A stretch of 8,092 nt of DNA from an uncultured bacterium (GTDB lineage Bacteria; Actinomycetota; Actinomycetes; S36-B12): positions 1 through 8,092 of the forward strand of contig CAITYI010000043.1 of assembly GCA_903896585.1 (NCBI GenBank), in the 5' to 3' direction. Within the stretch, counting starts at the first letter, position 1. Every line of letters starts with the position of its first letter. The notes below the pieces were generated by a model that ran no database searches, was not told the origin of the DNA, and saw only the letters and a list, made by a program, of their open reading frames with translations. This document shows positions 1-5,798 of this stretch, in pieces. A program made the position numbers and the translations under genes.

Positions 1-113
1 CCTTCATTTCACAAGTTCGACAATCTCGCTGAGATCCATCCCTACCCCTGGCTCACACCACCCCACGCAGGTTCAGTGCGAAGTTTTTCATCTTGGCGGA
101 AGTCAAACTGATA

Positions 114-147
114 TTGCGGTTACTGACCGAGTGACTAGATTAATTAC
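114..147 (+). promoter_or_regulatory. Candidate leaderless promoter of the 47-aa gene
   Basis: A TTGCGG box (114-119) and a TAGATT box (136-141) are separated by 16 bases. TAGATT fits the TANNNT pattern of actinobacterial -10 elements, and only six bases separate it from the ATG at 148. Transcription would then begin at or next to the start codon, giving a leaderless mRNA. In agreement, no Shine-Dalgarno sequence precedes this ATG. Leaderless genes are common in Actinobacteria. The promoter call is inferred from spacing and motif only. Confidence 0.5.
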
Positions 148-291
148 ATGAGCTTTCGCGGCGGATTGCGCAATATTTCCTACTGGACCCAGTTAACGCT
201 CCTCACTTTCTTCGGACCAGCGCAACAATCAGAGGAAACAGACCCCATCGCAATCCTCAAACGCAAGTACGGGAAATCGAAGGAAGATTGA
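148..291 (+). CDS. Small 47-residue protein of unknown function
   Basis: The frame runs from ATG 148 to TGA 289-291 and encodes 47 residues. It starts MSFRGGLRNISYWTQLTLL, continues with a Phe-Phe-Gly-Pro turn and a polar stretch rich in Gln and Glu, and ends in a basic segment around LKRKYGKSKED. Residues 10-25 (ISYWTQLTLLTFFGPA) are hydrophobic enough to lie on or in a membrane, and the tail is charged, so a small peripheral membrane or interaction protein is possible. The layout (basic start, aromatic/hydrophobic middle, charged end), the clean promoter spacing and the sensible composition argue for a real gene, not a chance frame. It lies just outside the tRNA-bracketed island and is probably part of the original chromosome. 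I do not recognise a named family and assign no function. Confidence 0.6.
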   Translation: MSFRGGLRNISYWTQLTLLTFFGPAQQSEETDPIAILKRKYGKSKED

Positions 292-335
292 AAGGAGAAG
301 GAACTCTTTATCCCAAAAACACCACAATTTCTAAA

Positions 336-380
336 GTGCGCCCGTAGAGACTCGAGCGCCAAACCTTTTGATCCGTAGTC
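336..380 (-). repeat. Decayed tRNA-Arg 3'-half, likely att-site remnant
   Basis: These 45 bases match the 3' half of the intact tRNA-Arg(ACG) at 3676-3720 in the same orientation, with 40 identities and five substitutions. The match covers the anticodon loop, variable region, T-arm and 3' acceptor strand, and stops two bases into the 5' anticodon stem; the other half of the tRNA is absent. One substitution breaks a T-stem pair, one changes the first base of the conserved T-loop TTC, and the CCA end is missing, so the copy cannot be functional. tRNA 3' halves are the usual attachment cores of tyrosine-recombinase elements, and the displaced copy is free to drift. I read it as the distal att remnant of the island. 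Confidence 0.75.
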
Positions 381-541
381 TCGTCACGATCACCTGTGTT
401 TGAGTGAACGAGAAGGCCTCTGCCTCGAATGCGCCCAGTTTGAAAACATCCGTGGAGACGAGCGTCGTGTTCCAAGGTCACGACAATAGGTTTGTAAATG
501 TGGCACAAACATAGGTTCATGCGACTGTAGTATCTGCTGCC
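381..541. other. Intergenic region before the histidine phosphatase gene
   Basis: No convincing coding frame is present between the tRNA-Arg remnant and the phosphatase start. It holds a short inverted repeat GTTTGT (490-495) / ACAAAC (505-510) with a 9-base spacer, which could be an operator or a small hairpin. A TAGTAT box at 528-533 fits TANNNT and lies eight bases before the ATG at 542, so a near-leaderless transcript is possible. I could not find a well-spaced -35 box for it. Confidence 0.35.
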
Positions 542-1015
542 ATGGCCCAAGAGTCACCAGAGAACGCTCCAGAAGTCATAATGCTCGTGCGCCACGGTGA
601 GAAACCAGGTGAAGGTACTGAACCCCACGGTGTTAACGCAGAAGGTAAACACAACGGTCACTCACTTTCGGTATTGGGTTGGACTCGCGCCGGCGCGCTA
701 GCTGGCTTTTTCGCTCATGCACCCTCGCCGGCTCATCCGAACGTTGTGAAGCCTGAACGGATTTTGGCAACGCGACCAACACCTGACGCAAAGAGTAAGC
801 GCGAGATTGACACCGCAATACCTACCGCCCGACGACTTAACATTGAGATCGAAGACGATCACACCCACGGCAATGAAAAAGACCTAGTGGGCGAAGTATT
901 AGGCCGACCAGAATCCACTTTGATCTTTTGGCACCACGGCACCATGTCGAAAATTGCGCGGCACTTCCCGGTTGTTAACAAGAAAGATATCCCGCACCGG
1001 AGGTGCGTTTACTGA
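542..1015 (+). CDS. Histidine phosphatase superfamily protein, C-terminally truncated
   Basis: The 157-residue product belongs to the histidine phosphatase (phosphoglycerate-mutase-like) superfamily. It carries the N-terminal RHG motif with the phosphorylated His18 in VRHGEKP, the SLSVLGWTRAGAL segment (41-53), Arg87 within the SKREIDT segment that fits the second phosphate-binding position, and the second catalytic His in the WHHG motif (130-133). Relatives of this RHGEKP subgroup, as I remember them, are about 180-200 residues and end with a stretch like WPDDRFDVVWVF. Here the protein stops just after IPHRRCVY; read through the TGA, the same frame continues WVYQDRYNL, which resembles the lost end. 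The C-terminus thus looks eroded, although the catalytic core is intact. No SD precedes ATG 542. Its TGA overlaps the next ATG as TGATG. Substrate unknown. Confidence 0.75.
   Translation: MAQESPENAPEVIMLVRHGEKPGEGTEPHGVNAEGKHNGHSLSVLGWTRAGALAGFFAHAPSPAHPNVVKPERILATRPTPDAKSKREIDTAIPTARRLNIEIEDDHTHGNEKDLVGEVLGRPESTLIFWHHGTMSKIARHFPVVNKKDIPHRRCVY
993..1007 (+). promoter_or_regulatory. Hairpin enclosing the SD of the micro-ORF
   Basis: CGCACC (993-998) and GGTGCG (1002-1007) form a perfect six-pair stem with a three-base loop (GGA) and are followed by TTT. The stem-loop contains the GGAGGTG sequence (999-1005) that would be the ribosome binding site for the ATG at 1015. It could mask that site until a ribosome finishing the phosphatase opens it, or act as a weak terminator, but the T run is too short to call an intrinsic terminator. 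It also sits exactly where the phosphatase C-terminus departs from its family. Confidence 0.4.
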
Positions 1016-1092
1016 TGGGTCTACCAAGACCGTTACAACTTGTCGGGTGTAGCTGGTCCGTGATAGGACGTGGTGCGGTGACCCACCCGTGA
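1015..1092 (+). CDS. 25-residue micro-ORF / possible leader peptide
   Basis: The frame goes from ATG 1015 to TGA 1090-1092 and encodes 25 residues starting MGLPRPLQLVGCSWSVIGRG. A strong GGAGGTG Shine-Dalgarno sequence lies nine bases before the ATG. The ATG overlaps the stop of the phosphatase gene (TGATG), and its own TGA overlaps the GTG start of the ligase gene (GTGA). This makes it a link that would carry ribosomes into the ligase gene, which has no good SD of its own. It may be a leader peptide that couples or regulates the ligase/exporter pair. Against it, the DNA overlaps what looks like decayed phosphatase coding sequence in another frame, so the ORF could be accidental. Confidence 0.4.
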   Translation: MGLPRPLQLVGCSWSVIGRGAVTHP

Positions 1093-2186
1093 TATTCGCC
1101 GAGAGCGAGTTCGGCACTGTGGGTGTCGAGTACGAGGCCACCATCATCGATCGGCAAACATCCCGACCCCAGCGGCTCGCGTCCAGCATCGCCAATGAGA
1201 CCCGTCCTGCGCTGACCCGGGGGGGAATCTGCCCCGATCTGTTCGAGTCGACGCTCGAGTTTGTGACCGGCATCTGTACATCGATCGACGAGGTGCGCGC
1301 CGATCTGCTTGCCATCCACGGCACGGTGCAGCCTGTCCTTGATCGGCATGATGCGACGCTACTTGGCATGGGTCTACCTGCCGTCCCCCGCTCGACGGAG
1401 TTTGACACGACATCGGCGCCCCGATACCGCGACATCATCGAGAGCCTGCAATGGCCTGCGCGTCGGTTGATGACAAACGGAATCCATGTCCATATAGGCA
1501 TGCCCTCCAGCGATCACGCCCTGAGGACAACACAGGGCCTTCGCTCACTGCTCCCGGTCCTGCTCGCGCTAAGCGCCTCCAGCCCGTTCCGCAACGGTGA
1601 GGTCACCGGACTCGCCTCTACCCGAATGGCCCTGTGGTCGGCCGTCCCCCGATCAGGGCCGATGCCGTCCTTCGCAGACATGGGTGAGTACGAGCAGTAC
1701 TGCCAAGTGATGCAGCGAGCTGCCGCCATCGGGGCCGCGAACGAACTGCGGTGGGACTGCCGACTCAACGCCGGGCTCGGGACCGTGGAGATCCGCATAG
1801 CCGACACAGTGGCAGAGATGGAAGACACGCTTGCCCTCTGCGCATTCGCCTGGTGCCTCGCTGTCGGGGTCGAGGAGCTGCACGGCTTTCACCTGCCGAC
1901 CGAACTGAGCGACGAGAACCGCTGGCGGGCCATCCGATACGGCTCGCAGTGCGAGTTCATCGTCGATGCCAGCGGCAGCGTCGAAACCCTCGACGTACTC
2001 ACAGAGCGCATCATCGACTCTCTTTCGGGAACTGCGGCAACTCTGGGTTGCGAGGCACACCTCGATCGATGCCGTGAACTCGCGTCGGGGCGTGCACCAC
2101 ACCAGCGGCTCACGTCTGGTGAACCAGGTGCCTCGGCACGCGACCTCGCGACTGCCGCCGAGCTGATCATGCGGGTCGACTGGTGA
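1089..2186 (+). CDS. Carboxylate-amine ligase, GCS2/YbdK family
   Basis: The 365-residue protein is a full-length member of the glutamate-cysteine ligase type 2 family (YbdK and EgtA relatives), which use ATP to join a carboxylate, often the gamma-carboxyl of glutamate, to an amine. Visible family blocks in order are FGTVGVEYEA (8-17), LFESTLEFVTGIC (51-63), the metal/ATP-site TNGIHVHIGMP (129-139), SAVPRSGPMPSF with MGEYEQY (184-204), LRWDCRLNAGLGTVEIRIADT (220-240) and ENRWRAIRYG (276-285). YbdK proteins are about 370 residues, so nothing is missing. The frame is closed by TAG 1050-1052, leaving GTG 1089 as first start; no close SD is seen, and it overlaps the micro-ORF stop as GTGA. The exporter follows in a GTGA overlap. 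High GC suggests transfer. The substrate is unknown; glutathione synthesis is not implied. Confidence 0.88.
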   Translation: MIFAESEFGTVGVEYEATIIDRQTSRPQRLASSIANETRPALTRGGICPDLFESTLEFVTGICTSIDEVRADLLAIHGTVQPVLDRHDATLLGMGLPAVPRSTEFDTTSAPRYRDIIESLQWPARRLMTNGIHVHIGMPSSDHALRTTQGLRSLLPVLLALSASSPFRNGEVTGLASTRMALWSAVPRSGPMPSFADMGEYEQYCQVMQRAAAIGAANELRWDCRLNAGLGTVEIRIADTVAEMEDTLALCAFAWCLAVGVEELHGFHLPTELSDENRWRAIRYGSQCEFIVDASGSVETLDVLTERIIDSLSGTAATLGCEAHLDRCRELASGRAPHQRLTSGEPGASARDLATAAELIMRVDW

Positions 2187-3628
2187 CCCCGACCCAGAGG
2201 CGGGTAACTCTCGCCATCTGCATCTCCGTCGGCCTCACCTTCCTCGTGTCGGCGGGGCTGAACTTCCTCATCGAGCCGATGTCCGAGGATCTCGGGCTCG
2301 GGAGTGTCGCCGTGGAGGCAGTGCTGGCGATCCCCAGCGTCGCATCGTTGGTGGTCATCTTCATCGCCGGCCAAACCGGCGACCGGTGGGGCCACCGCCG
2401 GACCCTTCTACTGTTCAGTGCCCTTTTCACGATTGGGAGCGTTCTTATCGCTGCAGCACCGGGCTCAATCGTCGTCTTCATCGGACTTGCACTGTGCGGT
2501 GCAGCGGCTACGGCGATCCAGATTGTCGCCCTCGGTTTGCTACAGTTGACGATGCCCCAAGGGCCTGCACACACGTCGGCCTTCACCACCTACGGCATGG
2601 TCTATCCGCTCGCATTCCTTACCTTCCCGGTGCTGACCGCCGGACTCCTCGAGGTGACGGCGTGGCGGCTCGTTCCAATGATCTGGGCCGCGGCCGGAGT
2701 AGTGATTGCCGTCGTCGTTGCTCGAATGGTCGGTGATTCTGCGCAGCGTCACGCCCTAGGCGAGTGGCTCACTCCCCTTCTAGCGGGCGTCGCCCTGGCC
2801 ACTGGGGTCCTGTTCCTCGACTCGGTTGGGGGCAACGGCCTGCTAACTTGGAGCACGATGATCGGCTTCGCGATTCTGATCGTCGCCCTGCTCGCATTCG
2901 CGATCCGGTTTCGGACGACCATCACCTCGAGCTTCTCCTTCGATCCCATACGCGGCGCCATGCTTCGCGCATTACTTCTCGGTGTCGCGCTCGTGGCGCT
3001 CGTCGGGACGCTGACCTACGTCATCCTCGCCCTCGAGTACATGTACGGGATGTCACCTCTGCAGGCGTCGATCGCGGTGATTCCCGCGCAGGCCGGTGCC
3101 GTGCTGGGAGCGAAGGTTCTCGCCGGCCGCGCTATCTACCATTGGGGCATCGGGCGTGCCGGTCGACGAATGACCTTGGCGCTTTCCCTCTCCTTCCTTC
3201 CTCTAGTGGCCATGCAGTCGAGCACTCCGGCGTGGTATCTGATCGCCTGCGCGACTCTCTTTAACACCTTCGCGCTGGCCGCCGTGACCGTGCTAAATGC
3301 CCAAGTGATGTCACGCGCACCACTTGGAGGCACCGGCGCCCTCTCGTCCTTCCGCGGCGCAGCCAGTTCAATCGGCTACGGACTGGGGGTCATCGTCCTG
3401 GGCACAGGCGTCATCACCGCGGTCGACATGAGCGAAGGGTCGGCGAATGTCTCCACGGAGCAGGTCGCGCAACTCGCTGCCGGACTTCGCTTGGACGGGA
3501 TCTTGGCATTCGCGATCGCATTCGTTGCGTGGATGGCCCTCGAATTGGTCGAGCGTCACTCCACTAGGAAACACTCCCGAGACTTAGCCGGAGGACGTTC
3601 CTCCACTGACGTGGCGGACGTTCCTTGA
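2183..3628 (+). CDS. MFS exporter, DHA2-like, about 14 TM segments
   Basis: The 481-residue product is a major facilitator superfamily membrane transporter. Transmembrane segments are plain from about residue 10 to 460. The loop after the second one carries the MFS signature GQTGDRWGHRR (63-73) with its Asp-Arg and Gly. A pair of extra hydrophobic segments (about 194-240) between the two halves gives a 14-segment layout, as in proton-driven drug exporters of the DHA2 type. The tail after about 462 is hydrophilic. The GTG start (2183-2185) overlaps the ligase stop in GTGA and has only a weak SD, so its translation depends on the ligase gene. The tight pairing suggests it exports the ligase product or a toxic precursor. 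No substrate-specific motif is visible. Its base composition is as GC-rich as the ligase. Confidence 0.85.
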   Translation: MTPTQRRVTLAICISVGLTFLVSAGLNFLIEPMSEDLGLGSVAVEAVLAIPSVASLVVIFIAGQTGDRWGHRRTLLLFSALFTIGSVLIAAAPGSIVVFIGLALCGAAATAIQIVALGLLQLTMPQGPAHTSAFTTYGMVYPLAFLTFPVLTAGLLEVTAWRLVPMIWAAAGVVIAVVVARMVGDSAQRHALGEWLTPLLAGVALATGVLFLDSVGGNGLLTWSTMIGFAILIVALLAFAIRFRTTITSSFSFDPIRGAMLRALLLGVALVALVGTLTYVILALEYMYGMSPLQASIAVIPAQAGAVLGAKVLAGRAIYHWGIGRAGRRMTLALSLSFLPLVAMQSSTPAWYLIACATLFNTFALAAVTVLNAQVMSRAPLGGTGALSSFRGAASSIGYGLGVIVLGTGVITAVDMSEGSANVSTEQVAQLAAGLRLDGILAFAIAFVAWMALELVERHSTRKHSRDLAGGRSSTDVADVP

Positions 3629-3633
3629 CGTGG
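3593..3633. repeat. Imperfect direct repeat over the MFS stop codon
   Basis: GGACGTTCC followed by TGACGTGG occurs twice, at 3593-3614 (with five bases, TCCAC, between the halves) and at 3616-3633 (with a single T between them). The exporter stop TGA (3626-3628) lies in the second copy. A GGAGGA/TCCTCC inverted repeat (3590-3604) overlaps the first copy. The duplication lies about 40 bp from the tRNA-Arg end of the island and may be a scar of its right junction or a short tandem duplication that reset the end of the exporter gene. Confidence 0.5.
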
Positions 3634-3659
3634 TGGCTTTTCGCTCATAGCGCTCACAT

Positions 3660-3675
3660 CAGTGGTTATGCACTG
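3660..3675. repeat. Short inverted repeat just downstream of tRNA-Arg
   Basis: CAGTG (3660-3664) and CACTG (3671-3675) are separated by six bases. Read on the minus strand, the hairpin begins inside the encoded CCA end of tRNA-Arg and extends past it. It might serve 3'-end processing or be part of an integrase core site. No T run follows, so it is not an intrinsic terminator. Confidence 0.3.
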
Positions 3676-3749
3676 GTGCGCCCGTAGGGATTCGAACCCC
3701 AAACCTCTTGATCCGTAGTCAAGTGCTCTATCCGTTGAGCTACGGGCGC
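3674..3749 (-). tRNA. tRNA-Arg(ACG)
   Basis: The minus strand folds into a complete cloverleaf. It has a seven-pair acceptor stem GCGCCCG/CGGGCGC with discriminator A, a D-arm around GCTCAACGGATAGAGC, an anticodon stem CTTGA/TCAAG around the loop CTACGGA (anticodon ACG, plus-strand 3714-3716), and a T-loop TTCGAAT. The 3' CCA is encoded (3674-3676). The ACG anticodon is normally edited to inosine and reads CGU, CGC and CGA. The 3' half is duplicated at 336-380, which makes this gene the likely insertion site of the island to its left. tRNA-Ser(GCT) lies 111 bases upstream on the same strand. Confidence 0.97.
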
Positions 3750-3860
3750 ATGACCCGCAACCGGCAGAAGCCATTGGCACGAGTCGAAGCGAGAGTCTAG
3801 CGAGTGAAGGACATTTCACCCCCAGCAGGTTCACCGGGAATTTATCCTTCCGTTAATCCG

Positions 3861-3952
3861 TGGCGGAGGCGGAGGGATTTGAACCCTCGATGGGGATGAA
3901 CCCAAACCGCATTAGCAGTGCGGCGCCATAGACCGGACTAGGCGACGCCTCC
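3861..3952 (-). tRNA. tRNA-Ser(GCT)
   Basis: On the minus strand the acceptor stem GGAGGCG/CGCCTCC, discriminator G and encoded CCA (3861-3863) enclose a class II tRNA with the long variable arm typical of serine tRNAs (GGG TTCAT CCC core). The anticodon stem CCGCA/TGCGG surrounds the loop CTGCTAA, giving anticodon GCT, which reads AGU and AGC. The T-arm GAGGG TTCAAAT CCCTC is perfect. It lies upstream of tRNA-Arg, and no coding region lies between the two. Confidence 0.97.
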
Positions 3953-4019
3953 ACGCTGCATTTGCGGTTACCCGCGAAAGCAGCCCACTTAGCCTAATGC
4001 CTCGCCGTTTACGGCAGAC
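3953..4019. promoter_or_regulatory. Divergent promoter region, tRNA-Ser / ROK kinase
   Basis: Only this short gap separates the 5' end of tRNA-Ser (minus) from the kinase start (plus), so both promoters should be here. The sequence TTAGCCTAA (near 3989-3997) is nearly its own reverse complement and offers a TANNNT -10 box in each direction: TAGCCT at 3990-3995 on plus and TAGGCT at 3991-3996 on minus. No good -35 box was found at the right distance on either strand, so the exact promoters remain uncertain. Confidence 0.3.
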
Positions 4020-4817
4020 TTGCGGATCGTGACCGCATGGGAATCCCGCCCGATCGAGCCCAACTCAATCAACACGCTTGCCATTGACTGTGGTGGCGGC
4101 GGGATTAAAGGAACGGTGCTGGATGAAACCGGCACCATGCGCGCCCAGCCAATTCGAGTGCCCACCCCGTATCCCTTTGGCACCGAGTTGTTTGTATCCA
4201 CGCTAGTGGATCTCTCGAATCAACTTCCACCTGCGGAACGGGTCACGGTTGGCTTGCCCGGCATGATTCGCCACGGGGTGGTGATCACCACTCCGCATTA
4301 CATCACCCGATCAGGCCCGCGTTCAAAGATCCTTCCCGAGTTGGTCGAGCAGTGGGAAAACTTTGATGCTCGTGCGGCACTGACTGCAGCCTGGAATAAA
4401 CCAACAAAGGTGCTTAACGATGCAGAAGTGCATGGCGCGGGGGTAATTTCTGGCCAAGGACTTGAACTGGTCATGACTTTGGGTACTGGACTAGGCAGCG
4501 CGTTATTTGATGGCGGCATTCTCGCTCCCCATTTAGAACTGTCACAGGCGCCAGTGCGGTGGGGGCTTTCCTATGACACATATATAGGTGAGCATGAAAG
4601 AAAACGATTGGGCGATGCCATGTGGTCGCGTCGGGTAGCCCGAGCAGTCGATGTTTTACGTCCCGTGTTCCTGTGGGACCGGTTGTATTTAGGCGGTGGC
4701 AACTCCCGGGCACTCACACCCACAGCAATCAAAAAATTGGGCGACGATGTTGTGATTGTTCCCAACTCCGCCGCTCTGGTGGGTGGAGCCCGCGTGTGGC
4801 AACTGCGGACTGACTAA
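4020..4817 (+). CDS. ROK-family sugar kinase, polyphosphate-glucokinase-like
   Basis: The 265-residue protein is a cytoplasmic kinase of the ROK/ASKHA fold, close to polyphosphate glucokinases that phosphorylate glucose with polyphosphate or ATP. The phosphate-1 loop is AIDCGGGGIKGTVLD (21-35), GLPGMIRHG (78-86) follows, the catalytic base is Asp134 in LNDAEVHG, and GTGLGSALF (155-163) and LYLGGGNSR (222-230) are the phosphate-2 and adenosine-type segments. The CxCGxxGCxE zinc motif of many ROK proteins is absent, as in PpgK relatives. A segment that reads HHP in relatives I remember is QAP here (176-178), so specificity may differ. The start is uncertain: TTG 4020 or GTG 4029, both without a clear SD, giving a longer N-terminus than usual. 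The stop overlaps the next gene's ATG (TAATG). Confidence 0.82.
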   Translation: MRIVTAWESRPIEPNSINTLAIDCGGGGIKGTVLDETGTMRAQPIRVPTPYPFGTELFVSTLVDLSNQLPPAERVTVGLPGMIRHGVVITTPHYITRSGPRSKILPELVEQWENFDARAALTAAWNKPTKVLNDAEVHGAGVISGQGLELVMTLGTGLGSALFDGGILAPHLELSQAPVRWGLSYDTYIGEHERKRLGDAMWSRRVARAVDVLRPVFLWDRLYLGGGNSRALTPTAIKKLGDDVVIVPNSAALVGGARVWQLRTD

Positions 4818-5791
4818 TGACCAATATCTCCGTCCAGGAACGCAGGGTGGACACCGTCGGTGTTGTTATGTATCTGCTTGCCGCTTTTCTCTTTGCACTG
4901 AATGGATCTATGTCCAAACTGGCCATGTCCTCGGGACTTGAGCCCGCTCAGTTGACGCAACTGCGAAGTGGCGGCGCCATGGTGGTGCTCGTGGTCTTTG
5001 TTGCCCTGACCAATCGCAAAGCATTTCGAATTCAACGAGGTGAACTGCTATTCCTGTTGGCGTATGGTGTCATTGCATTTGTTTTAGTTCAGTTCCTCTA
5101 CTTCTACACCGTGTCATTGCTCCCCCTTGGGTTGGGAACACTCCTGATCTTCCTAGCTCCTGTGGTTGTTGCCCTGTGGGTTCGCTTTGGTAAAAAGGAG
5201 CCGGTCAGCAATCGACTGTGGGTGGCCATTGTCCTCAGCCTTTTCGGTCTAGCGTTGGTCGCGCAAGTGTGGCAAGGGTTCAGCTTGAACCTGGTAGGCG
5301 TTTTTGCCGGCCTGATGTGTGCGGTCATTTTGGCCCTGTACTGGCTACTCGGTGAGGCTGGTCAAAAGAAGCGCGATGGCGTGTCCCTGACCATGTGGGG
5401 ATTCATTTTCGCCACGCTCACCTGGTCAATTCTCCAACCGTGGTGGAATTTCCCGTGGTCGATTCTTGGAGAGATGTCCACCCCTGAAACTTCTTTCTTT
5501 CCCTCCCTACCCATCTGGGGAATCATGCTGTGGGGGGTACTTTTAGGCACAATTGCTCCCTTTCTCCTTGTCCTGGGATCACTACGCCGAATCGGTGCTC
5601 AGCGCGCCGGCATCGTTGCAACAACAGAACCTCTATGGGCCGGGCTCATCGCAATTGTCGTTCTCGGGGAAACTCTGAACTGGATTCAGGCATTGGGCGG
5701 CACCATTGTGGTGGTCGGTGTCGTTCTCGCCGAGACCTCTCGGCGAATGAGTGCAGTCGAAGATGCTGAGAGTCTGCCTAACCCAATCTGA
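4817..5791 (+). CDS. EamA/DMT family transporter
   Basis: The 324-residue product is a drug/metabolite transporter superfamily (EamA) membrane protein. It has ten hydrophobic segments in two repeats of five. The first repeat includes GVVMYLLAAFLFALNGSMSK (15-34) and ends near the PLGLGTLLIFLAPVVVAL region. The second ends with the family-typical segment GIVATTEPLWAGLIAIVVLGE and a last membrane span before a hydrophilic tail. Such proteins export or take up amino acids, sugars, nucleotides or related small molecules; the substrate cannot be told here. ATG 4817 shares its A with the kinase stop (TAATG), so the two are translationally coupled. The pair may handle one sugar or sugar-like compound, which is inference. 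Confidence 0.87.
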   Translation: MTNISVQERRVDTVGVVMYLLAAFLFALNGSMSKLAMSSGLEPAQLTQLRSGGAMVVLVVFVALTNRKAFRIQRGELLFLLAYGVIAFVLVQFLYFYTVSLLPLGLGTLLIFLAPVVVALWVRFGKKEPVSNRLWVAIVLSLFGLALVAQVWQGFSLNLVGVFAGLMCAVILALYWLLGEAGQKKRDGVSLTMWGFIFATLTWSILQPWWNFPWSILGEMSTPETSFFPSLPIWGIMLWGVLLGTIAPFLLVLGSLRRIGAQRAGIVATTEPLWAGLIAIVVLGETLNWIQALGGTIVVVGVVLAETSRRMSAVEDAESLPNPI

Positions 5792-5798
5792 TTCGCAA

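Larger units (their letters stand above)
336..3720. mobile_element. Putative genomic island inserted at tRNA-Arg(ACG)
   Basis: The region is bracketed by direct copies of the tRNA-Arg 3' half (336-380 and 3676-3720). The intact gene is at one end, and the cargo sits downstream of the tRNA 3' end, as expected for integration into a tRNA gene. The cargo is a histidine phosphatase, a micro-ORF, a GCS2-type ligase and an MFS exporter. The ligase and exporter are richer in GC than the flanks (60-68% in sampled 60-base lines against about 43-52% elsewhere). No integrase, excisionase or transposase is visible, so it is either a stripped remnant or an element moved in trans. The composition step (about 1010-1090) does not coincide with the left repeat, so the island may be a mosaic. 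Confidence 0.55.

Noticed and set aside
4..39. Minus-strand frame ending DLSEIVELVK
   Set aside because: It looks protein-like, but the frame is closed by a stop within about 20 codons upstream, so only a very short peptide is possible; nothing supports a gene.
293..335. AAGGAGAAGGAACT as SD of a further gene after the 47-aa frame
   Set aside because: No ATG, GTG or TTG lies at a useful distance and no frame follows; it could be the leftover start of a gene lost when the island arrived, but this cannot be shown.
899..1501. Long minus-strand open frame opposite phosphatase and ligase genes
   Set aside because: It runs antisense across two recognisable genes and has an arginine/serine-rich low-complexity translation with no family features, typical of a shadow frame in GC-rich DNA.
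1089..2186. Calling the ligase gshA or egtA
   Set aside because: GCS2 members differ in substrate and no other glutathione or ergothioneine gene is nearby, so the family is named but no gene symbol is given.
3590..3604. GGAGGA/TCCTCC hairpin as terminator of the exporter gene
   Set aside because: It lies inside the coding region before the stop codon and has no T run after it.
3556..3834. Minus-strand open frame crossing tRNA-Arg
   Set aside because: It reads through the whole tRNA-Arg gene and part of the exporter; the translation has no protein-like pattern.
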